Source of the DNA: Apoderus coryli
Lineage: Eukaryota; Arthropoda; Insecta; Coleoptera; Attelabidae
DNA: 64,000 nt
Direction of reading: 5' to 3'
Assembly: GCA_911728435.2 (NCBI GenBank)
Contig: OU452202.1
Coordinates: 14,239,135-14,303,134 of the forward strand
Part shown: in pieces, positions 1 through 11,045 of the stretch
How positions within the stretch are numbered: position 1 is the first letter of the stretch
How the letters are laid out: each line of letters opens with the position of its first letter
The notes under the pieces: generated by a model
Databases searched by the model: none
The model's input: only the letters and a program-made list of their open reading frames with translations
What the model was told of the DNA's origin: nothing
Program-made: the position numbers and the translations under genes

Positions 1-211
1 TAGGTAAAGAGTAAATTTGTTTTCGGAAAAACGGAATGAACTTGATGAAAATATATCATTAAATAAACAAATTGTTACAAATATTTTTGAACGTAAGATA
101 AGTCAAACAAGTACGTATGAATAATTTATATTTTAATCAGAAAAACTAAATGTAAACATTTTATAAAATTAAATAAGCACAATTACTAAATGAATGAAGT
201 AAATGGAAAAT

Positions 212-3200
212 TTATAATGTCGGTCTGTCTACAAAATTGTACTTGTTTAAGTCTGGTGGTTGCTCCATTGGTTTGCTCCTCAACAACTGTTGGAATCCAC
301 CAGCCATAGTGTGCAATTGGGAAACAAATCTTACGTTTGTGTTGAATTGTGTCAAAACTTTTTCAAAAACTGGGTATAAATATTCCAAACGTCCGTGATC
401 GATTGTAGGAAACAGATGGTGAAGAGCGTGATCTCCAAAATTAGTTAAAACCAGGAAGTGTGAGCCGGTGATTTCTTTTCGGTCCATGACGGCATCTAAT
501 TGTGACAAGCCCCAATCGTAATCATCCGTGGATCTGAAAATATAATGTTTTCCTTTAACAAGGAATATATGTCATACTTTCAGAGTTTTCCAATATCTAT
601 CATAATATTATATAGAGGTAAAATATTGCGCAGATGTCATTTATTCTAAATGACATGATTACTCACATAAAAATGCTGATCATTGGATTCAGAAATGATA
701 ATATAATAAAGGTAGAAATGCTGAACTGATAAATTCTGGTATATATTTAATAACAATGTATGTATGTTTATATTCAAAAATAGTCTATTGTGTTGTGTGT
801 TAATAAGAGAAGCAACACTTTCCCGGAGGACTATGGAATTTGATCCGACCGACCATAGCAGTCCGGTAATGTGCGTTTCCTACAAAGTGCACAAACTATT
901 TTCGTTATCGTTATCGTTAATAAGCCATCAATTATACTCATATTATCATCTAAATAAAGTCTAAGTATTTTAAAATAGTGTACAGGATGTCTATATTTCG
1001 TTCTAATTGCAGAGTAGCTTTGTTATTGTGAAAGTTAGCGGGATGCGGATTTCGCGACACGTTTTTACTTTTTTGTGAAACTCACGATGCCCTAATCATA
1101 TTTTGGGTGATACATGTAGTTTTCGAGATACAGGGCCAAATTCAAAAAAATCTCTTTTCGAATCCCTCTCGTATCTCGGAAACTATAACAGATATTGGAA
1201 ACATATAAACGGCGTTTGATAGATGTTTTTATGTATCCATAGGCGATTTTTTTAGCCATTAAAATTAGAAAACTCGAGAGCGTTATTGAAAGATCTATTT
1301 AAATACTAATAACATAAGGGATAATCAACAGAATTTAACACTATACCAAAATTATAGGGTGTTCAAAAAACCGCATTACAATAAATTTTTCTATAACGCT
1401 CTCGATTTTCTAGAATTAAAACTATTAAGTGTTATATATAATTTGAATGGAAAAAATACTTAATTTAAATGGCTAAAAAAATCAGGGCGGTTCCATTAAA
1501 AAAAAACATAAGGTTGGTTCATAAAGGGTGTCCCAAAATTAACGCAAGATAATTTGCCGCCACTTATGCAGTAAAGTGTTGCCAACCCTGAAAATAAAAC
1601 AAATCGACAGCTGACAGTTTAGGGTTAGTAAAAATGGAGCGTTACACGATAGAACAACGTGTTTTCATTATTGAACAATATTTCAAAAACAATGAATAAA
1701 GCTTGGCGGCCGCAGTTCGAAAATTTCATACAAAATATGGTCGGAATAATGTTTTAACTTCGTCAACTGTGAAGAGATTAATTGGAAAATTCCAGGAGAC
1801 AGGATCCGTTGGAGACGCCAACTACCCTGGTCGTCTAAAAACAAGCCGTTAAAATGTCAATATCGAAGCAGTATGTGAGAGTGTCGGTGACAATCCAGGA
1901 ACCACAATTCGGCGTCGTGGACAAAAATTGCAATTTGCAAGAAGCCCCCTACAGCGTATACTCACTAAACATCTGTGTCTCCATGCTTACAAAATTCAAT
2001 TAACGCAACGTAATGACCATGCACAGTTAAGAAAGTTTGCAGAATGGATTATTCAGCATCAACAAATGGATGCTGATTTTTCGAGCACAATCATCCTGAA
2101 CGACGAAGCACATTTTCACCTTGATGGGTTTATTAATCGCCAAAACTGCCGCTTTTGGGGTTCTGAAAACCCACATGTGATTGTCGAAAAACAAATGCAT
2201 CCACAACGTTTGGTGTGGATTTTGGGCTGGAGGCATAATTGGACCATACTTTTTAAAAATGAAGCTGGCCAAGCAGTGACTGTTACTGGTGCTCGATATC
2301 GTGGTTTCATCAAGACGGTGCCACATGCCATACAGCCCGTGAAACACTTGAATTACTGCATGACACATTTCCAGGTCGTGTACTCTCGTTTCGGTGATCA
2401 GAATTGGCTCCTAGATCGTGTGATTTAACACCATTAGGTTTCTTTTTATGGGGTTATTTAAATTAACAGGTCAATGTCGACAAGCCCACAATGACGCGTT
2501 CATTGAAGGAGGAGATTCAACGCTGCATCAACGAAATTTAGCCACATTTATGTAGAATGGTCATGGGAAATTTCGATAAACGAGTACGTATGTGTATGAA
2601 AAGCCCGATATGTTATTCCATAATTAACCCTACTGTACTTTATGATTCAATAAAAAAACTTACAATCAAAAGACTGTGTTTTCTATATAATTGCGTTAAT
2701 TTTGCGACACCCTTTATTTTGAAACTGAGACCAAACAAAAAAATTAAGGATACGCATATGAACTCCACATAAACACATCTATCGAACACCGTTTATATAA
2801 TTCTAATATCTGTTGTGTGTGATTTTTTTTTAAATCGGACCTGTATATCAAAAACTACATGTGTTAACCAAAATATGATTAGGGATCGTCAGTTTCACAA
2901 GAAAGTAGCAACGTGTCGCGAAAACCGCATCGCGCTAACTTTCCCAATAAGAGAGCTACAATTACAACGAAACCTTGACATCCAGTACATATGATTTTTT
3001 TTTTATTTCCTGTATAAAATATATTGATCTCTAACAACATGTGGATATCGAGTATCAAACAGCAGTTGCCAATTTTAATTAAGTAACATCAAAGTTATTT
3101 CTAGTAAATTGTGTGCTTCGAAAACGACTAAAATGGAAAGGATATAGTCATTTGCAAGACGCCACCGGAAGTTGTAGAAGCTGCAACTATGGTTACGTTA

Positions 3201-6200
3201 AATCTGCTGATAAAGAAATATGGAGAAAAATTCGAATTGGCCAATTATCGTTTCGTGTACTTTTCTAGTACCTCCTCAATAAGTATATTGGGCTCTGGCC
3301 AGTTTAATTTCAGTTTTATTGAGCGTTGTTCATGCATGCTTTCAAATTCGAAAATATTTTAATACCGACCTTGCAGCATCACCATCATGGAAGATATCGG
3401 GATGATGATGGCCGGCATGTAATGCAACGAAAACGAAGTGAGTACTACCAACAACCACTATAAAGTTCCACATCAGCAAAACGGAAGTTAGCGATTCACC
3501 ACTAAAAATATACATAAATAGTGGCAGCAAAAATGGAATCACATCCGACTTTTGCAATTGGGGTGTTCTTCTGGCTCGAATAAATTCAAGTATTCTAAAA
3601 AATAAATCATATTATAGAATATACAATCATTATATTAAGCGCATCATCAATTTTAGCAAAACATCAAAATTATAATTTTTAATAATTGTTGTTGAAATGT
3701 GATAGTAAATGGTACAGCTTTCTATACAGAAATTTCAACCAAAAGTGACCTAGGGTCACTGGTCTGTTATTGAATCACGCCTGCCTCCTGTAGCCGAATT
3801 TAAATGGAGGGCCGAAAGGCGCACATGAGATTTGGTCTAATGATAGCAATATCGTGATTTGTTGTTGTTTCTTTTATTTTGATTTAATATCAAGTTGGGG
3901 AGCTGCCACACTTTTCCCTCATATCCACAAATATTAGGTTAATGTTGATGGATCTATATTAGCACTGAGTTCATATGCCATCAGCTGAAAAATAGTGTGG
4001 GAATGCTTAGGAGGTCTTAATTAGCTTAGCAAGAATAACAGAGTTTCCCTTGTTTAGATAGCCGGACATTCTGGTATCAGAGCAAACGAAGAAACCAATA
4101 ACATAGCAAAAAAGCGTCATCCCTTTTGTAAAACCTTAAACATTTTGCGGATGATATATCTTTCATTGTTTCGAATTTTTCAACGGATGAGCTTTGGGAG
4201 GATTCTGCTGTGCTTCTTCGGAAGTTCTGCGAATTTTTCAGGGAGAATTGTCTTTGGTTTAACTCTTCCAAGACAAAGCTGATGCGATTCAGTGCCAGAC
4301 CCAGCACATGTCAGCATCTTGCTGCTCACGTTATGTGGATTTCTTGGGGGTGCGGATGGATAGCGGTTTGACCTGGAAGCTTCATTGCGGGAGAGTGGTG
4401 GGTCAGTTAAATTGATCCTTTTATTTAATAAACTCACTGAAGTCAGTCTTGCGTCAGAGTGAGTTGTTGATGCTTTACGCCCAGGTGGAGTCGCTCTTGA
4501 GTTACGGTGTATTTTTATGGGGTGACTCTATCACGACGCAGGATATATTTGTGAGGCAGAAATGAATTATTAGATGCATAACTGGACTTCCTGACAGACA
4601 AAGTTGTAGGCCGGTGTTTCGGAAATTTAATATTTTAACGATATCGCTCTATACATTTATGAAGTATGTATTTATATTAAAAAATAAAATGTAACGAACT
4701 TTTCACAAACTCGTGATGCACATAATGTAAATACAAGGAGTCGAAATGACTTACACATTAACAAGTTGAAATACAATTTGACTCAACGGTCAATTTATTC
4801 CCAGGCGATTATGATCTAAACTGTTCGAAAAAAGTTAAGGATATTGTGAATTCTCTGAGGAAAAAATAGTTTTCGAAAAAAATTGTATAACTTACATTTA
4901 CTTCCAGAAATGAAACAAAAAATGTTTTAATTACAATTTACAGGCAACTTTTTTCTAATAATGTAACAAAAGAGATAATTGTCAAAACGAAAAAAATTAT
5001 TAATAGCGTCTAATTCCACCTCTATTGGCTATTACTGATTCAACTCGGCGAGGCATACTTAAAATTAAATGATCCAAGTCATTTTGATTTACGTCCTGAA
5101 CAGGAGATTGATGGGAAATTAGTGCCCTTCCGAGCATGTCCCAAACATGTTCTATGCAGTTTAAATCTGGAGAGAGTGGGGGTAATGGCAAATGATGAAT
5201 TTCATGGAATGTTAGCCGTTCTTGTACTATTCTGGCTCTGTGTGGGCGAGCGTTATCATCGAGAAATCTGAAATTAGGCTCAAGATTCCAACGATAATTA
5301 TCCACTATGTTGACAATGATGTCGTGGATATAAATTTCACCTCTCATGGTACCTTGACAATCATACAACTCCGTTCGACCCCACCCCAGACTATTACACC
5401 TCTACCTCCAAATGGATGCTTGCACATATCGGTCATTAACTCTTGAATTTCTTAGTCTAGAGACGCCTGTCAGTTCGAAGACAAAAGCGGCTTTCATTAC
5501 AGTACGCCACTCATCATTCCAGTTTGCTCTTTCATTAGACCAAAGCAAACGTTGAGCTCTATGTATTGCGTCTTATAGGCCTATATCAATGTAAAGCTGC
5601 TGCATTCAATCGATTTAACACCGTCCAAGGTGTAATACGAATTTTGCTTGCAGCGAAAAGATCCTGGCTGAGCAACGTGCAGTTTCTTGTAGGATCCATC
5701 TTAGCTCCTCTCACTAATAGTCGATCTTGGTGCCTGTCCATGAGAGATCCAGTCTCATTAAATCGGTTATTAAGTCGGGAAGTCACTTTGAGAGACATTA
5801 TACCACATTTTTTCTAGAAAATTTTCTTCACAGCGAAAACACAATATCCATAACTTTTTTCGATCAGTTTATAATAAACTGGCAGATAACTTTAAGTGTA
5901 TGAAAGAAATTAAGAAGTTCTCAGTGTTACTAAAATCGTTATCTAACGCGATATATTCTGTTAACGAATATTTTTCTCGGAATGGCCGAGTGCGGCTGTT
6001 AATTAGAATCATTGAATGTTTGCAGCATTTGTGGAGTTGCAATTATTATGTGTCCAATGTGTCCACGGATGGAGTTTGGAAGAGGACAAACTTTTTTATT
6101 TGTCGATTTAGAAGAAGAAGTCATTCTTTATAAAAACGTCTGCTTGTGTCGAAACTACAATTTCAAATACCAAATTTACGATTACTATACAAGGTATATC

Positions 6201-7398
6201 AAAAATAACATTTTGAATGATTTTGATTTTTTTTCCTCTTCCAAACTCTATCCGTGGACACATTGATGGAATTGTGATCAAAATGAAAAGTGGCTGTCTT
6301 ATGATGGGGTGAAAAACATTGGTGTATATCTGAAGATTGTTAATATTTTAGATATATTTGAAATTGAGTTTTTTTGTTTTCATTGACGACTTACATACAT
6401 TTTTTTTATGTCATTTAGAGAATAAAAATAAATAATACTATGTCTACTATGAAATTGTCTTTACCTTCCTAGGAAAGCTCTATGAAATCCAGTTGACCAT
6501 ATTAAAGGGGCTATAAGCCATTGAATATACCTCCGGAATGTTGATTTTTGTATTGGCAGGTATTGTAAAAATGGTTCCACAGTAGATATTTCCAAATCAT
6601 CAATTGTGTTAGTGTGAAGATGGTGACTAAATACATGACTGACTCGCCATTCCCTACAAAAAAAAAAAAAAACTTCTTGTAAATCTGAGAATTTTAGCAC
6701 AAGCTACAATTTACTTACCGGACGAGCATAAAAGAAAATTGGGAATAATACATCCTAAAATTGTCTGCCATATGTAAATAATTATGCGCAGATACTGTCA
6801 AAATCGCCATCAAATTTCCAGCTAAAATCCCAAAGAAAAAGTTCCAGTATGCTACAGCTATTGTCGATAGAAATAACATTAAAACCAAACTTGCGTCGAT
6901 CAAAAATTCTGTAGTTCTTGCAGGCTGCTTCGGTATTGTTTTCAATGCTTCTCTCACTTCCTTTTTGAGGGTTCTGTAGAAGCCATCATCTTTGAAGGTA
7001 AATGGTGAGTTCCGCTTATTTTTAGCTTTACGGATGAAGTATTTCTGAAGAAGCGTTTCAGGATGGGTGGATAGATGATGAACTTCAAATGCTTCTGTAA
7101 TGTCTAAACCCTAAAATTGATAATAAATACCAGGAATTGACAAAATAATTGAATTACTTTCTCAGAACAAATTGAATACCTTGGATAGTTGCAGCCATTG
7201 CGAACCACCTGGATGTATTTTAAGAAATTCAGAGAAATCGTATAAATTATCATGCACACGCCATAAGCCTTCCGCATTATCTGTTGCTGCTTTGTCTTCC
7301 AGCCACATATCAACTGTTTGGTTAGCACCTTCAGATCGTCTTGATGGAGTGGCTATTCCCAAGGATGACCATGGACTATCCCTAGCGTTTGGGGGCAT
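212..7398 (-). CDS. Cyt-b5-r: Cytochrome b5-related protein (desaturase-like), five exons
   Basis: Assembled from five exons, all minus strand: 7398-7180, 7110-6719, 6653-6465, 3594-3370 and 533-212 (TAA). Each junction has AG/GT borders and phases agree, giving 1347 nt, 448 residues, close to the length I recall for Drosophila Cyt-b5-r. Residues 1-72 hold a cytochrome b5-like domain with HPGG at 62-65 (haem ligand). The rest is a membrane fatty-acid-desaturase-like domain with hydrophobic stretches near 144-178 and 286-326, and histidine clusters HNYLH (182-186), HVFSHH (210-215), HAGHH (326-330) and HALHH (377-381). Family knowledge: b5-fused desaturases act at the ER membrane, with b5 donating electrons to a di-iron centre; the substrate of this insect subfamily is uncertain. 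Start chosen: ATG in context CAAAATG, right before the b5 domain. No frameshift or stop seen. Introns 1 and 2 are 69 and 65 bp; introns 3 and 4 are 2.8-2.9 kb and filled with transposons. Confidence 0.93.
1524..2714 (+). mobile_element. Mariner-like element, complete ends, dead transposase
   Basis: Ends are inverted repeats of AAGGGTGTCNCAAAATTA flanked by TA (1522-1523, 2715-2716); length 1191 bp, normal for mariners. It lies inside the long-TIR element of intron 4, in antisense orientation to the host gene, so it is the younger insertion. Confidence 0.85.
1634..2605 (+). pseudogene. Mariner transposase pseudogene
   Basis: Begins MERYTIEQRVF and reads through with stops and frameshifts. An N-terminal helix-turn-helix region includes STVKRLIGKF. 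The DDE part follows: first Asp in LNDEAHFHLDGF (about 2098-2130), second in a shifted frame (DGATCHTARE, about 2313), then SCDLTPLGFFLWG. The third catalytic Asp position reads Gly. Internal stops come at codon 21 and after KTSR, and sequence before the second Asp is missing. The product cannot be active. The family is the DUF4817-type mariner common in insects, by recollection. Confidence 0.85.
3945..4125 (+). pseudogene. LINE RNase H domain fragment
   Basis: In one frame the sequence reads LSSYAIS, KIVWECLGGL, NNRVSLV, a stop, then AGHSGIRANEETNNIAKKAS. The GHSGIxxNEE...IAKK pattern is the C-terminal end of RNase H domains found in I-type and related non-LTR retrotransposons. Only about 60 residues remain, with at least two stops. 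It ends where the RT fragment begins, so two LINE pieces are juxtaposed. Confidence 0.6.
4130..4650 (+). pseudogene. LINE reverse transcriptase fragment
   Basis: Opens with LKHFADDISFIVSNFSTDEL, which carries the FADD catalytic motif of LINE reverse transcriptases, then CLWFNSSKTKLMRFS and a thumb region broken by stops. The part from about 4333 onward is present again in inverted orientation at about 8590-9057. Clade not assigned. Confidence 0.7.
4333..5390. repeat. Inverted duplication, copy A (partner 7986-9057)
   Basis: From TTATGTGGATTTCTTGGG (about 4333) through the LINE fragment, the TA-flanked Tc1 end and into the Tc1 coding region (about 5390), the sequence is matched in reverse complement by 7986-9057. 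Because both the LINE flank and the transposon are shared, this is a duplicated chromosomal segment rather than two independent Tc1 insertions. Confidence 0.8.
4819..5869 (-). mobile_element. Tc1-like element, copy A
   Basis: Inverted ends AACTG(T/A)TCGAAAAAAGTTA flanked by TA (4817-4818, 5870-5871); 1051 bp. Transposase runs on the minus strand. At about 1 kb it is shorter than a typical 1.2-1.6 kb Tc1, consistent with an internal deletion in the transposase. Confidence 0.8.
5003..5810 (-). pseudogene. Tc1 transposase pseudogene (DD34E)
   Basis: The N-terminal HTH-like part lies at about 5798-5586 (VTSRLNNRFNETGSLMDRH, then VRGAKM). The C-terminal catalytic part lies at 5368-5003 and contains LDDNARPHRARIVQ (second Asp) and LSPDLNCIEHVWDMLGRAL (Glu). 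The first Asp region is missing or scrambled between 5370 and 5580, so the gene is defective. Confidence 0.8.
6058..6262. mobile_element. Short MITE with GTCCACGGAT ends
   Basis: Left arm TGTCCACGGATGGAGTTTGG followed by AAGAGGA; right arm is its near-perfect reverse complement at about 6234-6260. About 205 bp, no coding capacity. The ends resemble those of the element at 15328-16267 (GTCCACGGATGCGG), so it is probably a non-autonomous relative. Confidence 0.7.
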
Positions 7399-7778
7399 TT
7401 TGACCAGAAGAAACTATAAACATTATTAATATGAATTATTCTGGCGATTTGTTATTGTTTTAATAATGTAAATTATAAGAATTACATAAATAAATACATG
7501 GAGAAATCAAGAATAATTTTTGAACTTCTTGAGATAATTTCAGTTTCATAATATCGCAAGTATATGTTGTTTTTTATTTATCATAAGACATGTGATTATT
7601 TTTTTGTTCAAAACATCGAGTGATTATAACTTTTACTATGGATTGGATACGTTATATCCGCTCCTCTTCTTGGTCTTCTGTGAAATTAGGGGAATCCGGT
7701 GATAAGAAGCTTTCCTGACTCCAAGATCCTCCTTTATACAAGATCTTTTGAATTGCTGTCATTTCTATCACCAATGTG
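7399..7778. other. Upstream flank of the cytochrome b5-related gene
   Basis: AT-rich, about 380 bp between the gene start and the first transposon sequence. It should contain the promoter and 5' UTR of the minus-strand gene, but I see no convincing TATA or initiator motif. The last 50 bp (about 7730-7778) recur at 9058-9111. Confidence 0.4.
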
Positions 7779-7985
7779 CAGGGTGGGCCAAAATGGACAC
7801 TTTAAAATGAGAAGACCCCTTATTTTAAGAGATATAAAACAGTGGACCTTCGTTTGCGATGCTCAAATTTTATTAGAATTGGCGCAAATCGCGTTTTGAT
7901 ATCTTATCGAGTTTAGGCGTATTTAAACTTTCGGCAATTCTTTTAAACTTTTGCATTTTAAGAGATAATGAGTTTCCAGAAACTA
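7730..7985 (+). repeat. Direct repeat, left copy, with solo mariner 5' end
   Basis: Contains CAGGGTGGGCCAAAATGGAC (from 7779), the same TIR as the element at 9112. The 50 bp before it and about 200 bp after it match 9058-9325. It is cut at 7985, where the inverted LINE/Tc1 block begins, so the block sits between two direct copies of this sequence. Confidence 0.75.
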
Positions 7986-9057
7986 TAGTCTGGGGTTGGG
8001 TCGAACGGAGTTGTATCATTGTCAAGGTACCATGAGAGGTGAAATTTATATCCACGACATCATTGACAACATAGTGGATAATTATCGTTGGAATCTTGAG
8101 CCTAATTTCAGATTTCTCGATGATAACGCTCGCCCGCACAGAGCCAGAATAGTACAAGAACGGCTAACATTCCATGAAATTATTCATTTTCCATTACCCC
8201 CACTCTCTCCAGATTTAAACTGCATAGATCATGTTTGGGACATGCTCGGAAGGGCACTAATTCATCAATCTCCTGTTCAGGACGTAGATCAAAATGACTT
8301 GGATCATTTAATTTTAAGTATGCCTCGCTGAGTTGAATCAGTAATAGCCAATAGAGGTGGAATTACACGCTATTAATCATGTTTTTCTTTTTGACAATTA
8401 TCTGTTTTGTTACATTATTAGAAAACAGTTGCCTGTAAATTGTAATTAAAACATTGTTTCAGTTAAACATATTATGTGTTTCATTTCTGGAAGTAAATGT
8501 ACGTTATACAATTTTTTTCGAAAACTATTTTTTCCTCAGAGAATTCACAATATCCTTAACTTTTTTCTATCAGTTTAGATCATAATCGCCTAAGAATAAA
8601 TTGACCGTTGAGTCAAATTGTATTCCAACTTGTTAATGTGTAAGTCATTTCGACTCCTTGTATTTACATTATGTGCATCACGAGTTTGTGAAAAGTTCGT
8701 TACATTTTTTTTAATATAAATACATACTTCATAAATGTATAGAGCGATATCATTAAAATATTAAATTTTCGAAACACCGCCCTACAACTTTGTCAGGAAG
8801 TCCAGCTATGCATCTAATAATTCATTTCTGGTTCAGAAATATATCCTGCGTCGTGATAGAGTCACCCCATAAAAATACCCCGTACCTCAAGAGCGACTCC
8901 ACCTGGGCGTAAAGCATCAACAACTGACTCTGACGCACGGCTGACTTCAGTGAGTTTATCAAATAAAAGGATCAATTTAACTGACCCACCACTCTCCCTC
9001 AATGAAGCTTCCAGGTCAAACCGCTATCCATCCGCACCCCCAAGAAATCCACATAAA
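7986..9057. repeat. Inverted duplication, copy B (partner 4333-5390)
   Basis: Reverse complement of 4333-5390: the Tc1 C-terminal coding half on the plus strand to the TIR near 8577, then the LINE fragment on the minus strand to 9057. The copies differ by scattered substitutions, for example Glu in copy A against Asp in copy B at the third catalytic position. Confidence 0.8.
7990..8376 (+). pseudogene. Tc1 transposase C-terminal fragment, copy B
   Basis: Reads GRTELYHCQGTMRGEIYIHD, then LDDNARPHRARIVQ and LSPDLNCIDHVWD. It lacks the N-terminal DNA-binding half, and the third catalytic residue is Asp where the DD34E family has Glu. A stop follows LSMPR. Confidence 0.8.
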
Positions 9058-9111
9058 GATCATCCTTTATACAAGATCTTTTGAATTTCTGTTATTCCTA
9101 TCACCAATGTG

Positions 9112-10293
9112 CAGGATGGGCCAAATTGGACACTTTAAAATGAGAAGACCCTTTATTTTAAGAGATATAAAAAAGTGGACCTTCGTTTGCGATGCTCAAA
9201 TTTTATTAGAAATTGATTGGCGCAAATCACGTTTTGATATTTTTTCGAGTTTAGGCGTATTTAAACTTTCGGCAATTCTTTTAAACTTTTGTATTTTCAG
9301 AGATAGTAAATGAGTTTTCAGAAACTCATTATCTCTTAAAATGCAAAACACTTTTTTGTAGCAGTTTTTTTTTGAGAAGATTACATTGGTACAATTAGTT
9401 ATGATACAGGGTATTTTCTTTTTTAGATACGATGTGCTAATTAGTTTTTTTCATGGAACACCCTATATATTATCCGCAAATTTATAAGAGCATTAAATTC
9501 TCTTTGTAAAAATATAATATTTTTTACTTTACTTTTACATTTTTGTGTATAGAGATGGCCTATTAGAAATTTCTGAAGAACGGAAAAAGACATCGATCTG
9601 AATTTTTTTTTTGCGATAAAACAATGTCAACTCTCTTTTAGTGATAAATTGACGGTAACAAATTTCTAATTTGGGATTAGATCGGAGTTTAATTTAGTAA
9701 TTCATAATGGAAAATTCATACATCAATGAGCAAATATTAAATTTATTCTAAATACACGTAGAATGCGGAAGAATGATTTCCAGAACATGTAGAAGATTCA
9801 ATGAATTATATCCACATTATCTAGCAAAAAAAATTAAAAGAATCGAAAATACTTTTAAAAAACCAAGACAACGAAATTAATATTTTGGCCTATTTTTCTG
9901 CGTTTCCACATGCATCTATTTATGCTCCTGTAAAAGATTTGGGAATTCCTATGCATAATTTTAAATTCTGCAAGTCATCGAACCTCATGACCCACAAAGG
10001 CGAGTTGAATTTTGCGAGATGGTGGTCATACGCCTACAAAAATCCCAAACTTTTTAAAAAATACATGGACCATGGCTTTGGCCTCCTAGATCCCCAGATT
10101 TACCGCCGCTGGATTTTTATCTATGGGGTAGAATAAAGCAAATTGTGTACGAAACACCAGATAATTGAAAAGAAGAAGTTCAAAGATGAGGACAACGAGC
10201 ATTTATGGGCTTAGATGCTCGTGAAATTGAAACAGCAACAACAAATCATGTGGGGGTGTTCCCATTTAAAAGTGTCCAATTTGGCTCACTCTG
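9112..10293 (+). mobile_element. Mariner-like element, internally deleted
   Basis: TIRs CAGGATGGGCCAAATTGGAC (9112) and, inverted at 10293, CAGAGTGAGCCAAATTGGAC. About 1.18 kb. A TA follows the right end; the left flank reads TG, probably a mutated TA. Its first 210 bp, plus flank, recur at 7730-7985. Confidence 0.75.
9707..10290 (+). pseudogene. Mariner transposase pseudogene
   Basis: Starts MENSYINEQ and, across stops and frame changes, reads IHVECGRMISRTCRRFNELY, IEPHDPQRRVEFCEMV, KIHGPWLWPPRSPDLPPLDF and YLWGRIKQIVYETPDN. The first two catalytic Asp regions are deleted between CEMV and PPRSPD. Only the last (PLDFYLWG) remains. Confidence 0.7.
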
Positions 10294-10399
10294 TACCTCG
10301 CATAATTCTGTAACTTACATGATAATCCTCCTAATCATCATTATACAATAAAGTTCACCAAAAGGAGTCTGCAAAGTTAAAAGTTCCTGATGTGTGACT

Positions 10400-11045
10400 T
10401 AAGGACGTGGTCAAACTTCAGGATGTGATTCTTTGAGTAATTGTAGGATGAAAAGTTCATATACACATAGGTCCTGAAATGATTCATTTTCAAGATAAAA
10501 TATAGGGTGTCAAACTTTGTATCTCTCTTCGTTTTCGAGATAAAAAATAAAAAGCAGTTAATTGATAATTAACTTATTGTTAAAACAAATAAACATGAAA
10601 TAATCGCATAACGCTATTTGCGAGAAAAAATTCAAGAGATACAAACTGTCATCTAATTGTAATTGCTTCATTAGTTTGGTAGTTTTAATTTTTTTGTAAT
10701 TATTATTTATTATTATTATTTATAGCTGCTTAATTAAAAAAAAAAAATGTAAAATTTACAAAAAATCACTGGCGAAAAATTGTTTTGTCAAAAATATTGG
10801 TTAGAGTGTTTTCTGCGACGCGACGCCACTTGACTGAACTAATTATTTTAATTAGCCCCTTACTACCCTAGTACCACTGCTAAATTTGAACAAAATCGAC
10901 TGAAAGGTTATAATGATATTTAGGAAAACCGATTATTTTAAAAAGTTTGACACCCTGTATCTTGAAAATGAAGCATTTCTGCACTTATGTTTATATTAAC
11001 TTTTCATCTTACAATTACTCAAAGAATCACCTCATTCAAGTTCGG
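10400..11045. mobile_element. MITE with long inverted arms (GATTCTTTGAGTAATTGTA family)
   Basis: Left arm about 10405-10525 and right arm about 10945-11045 are inverted versions of one another, sharing GATTCTTTGAGTAATTGTA, AAAAGTTCATAT and TTTTCAAGATA. The centre is AT-rich and noncoding. Related single arms occur at about 18270-18380, 30955-31050 and 38465-38590. Confidence 0.6.

Larger units (their letters stand above)
983..2985. mobile_element. Long-TIR foldback element disrupted by a mariner
   Basis: Both ends start CAGGATGTC / CTGGATGTC next to a TA dinucleotide (981-982 and 2986-2987). The arms stay similar for roughly 250 bp, 983-1260 against 2760-2985: shared blocks include GAAAGTTAGCG, TTTCGCGACACG and CTAATCATATTTTGG. 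A smaller inverted pair sits at 1258-1430. No coding capacity of its own is visible, so this is probably a non-autonomous Tc1/mariner-type MITE with TA target duplication. A full mariner copy landed inside it at 1524-2714. Confidence 0.75.
534..3369 (-). other. Intron 4 of the cytochrome b5-related gene
   Basis: About 2.8 kb. Its middle is a long-TIR element (983-2985) that itself carries a mariner (1524-2714). The flanks, 534-982 and 2986-3369, show nothing recognisable except a 24-nt string at 821-844 that recurs near 60.4 kb. The donor is at 3369 (AAG/gtcggt) and the acceptor at 534 (ttttcag). Confidence 0.85.
3595..6464 (-). other. Intron 3 of the cytochrome b5-related gene
   Basis: About 2.9 kb and composed of stacked insertions: an RNase H fragment (3945-4125), a reverse-transcriptase fragment (4130-4650), a Tc1 element (4819-5869) and a short MITE (6058-6262). 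The stretches 3600-3940 and 6263-6464 show nothing recognisable. Confidence 0.85.

Noticed and set aside
2027..2368. Minus-strand 113-codon ORF
   Set aside because: Antisense shadow of the mariner transposase on the plus strand.
3370..3372. Alternative donor GTATTA at 3364 for exon 4
   Set aside because: It would leave phase 0 and break the frame into exon 5; the donor after AAG at 3370 keeps phase and gives the expected DAARSTDDYDWG junction.
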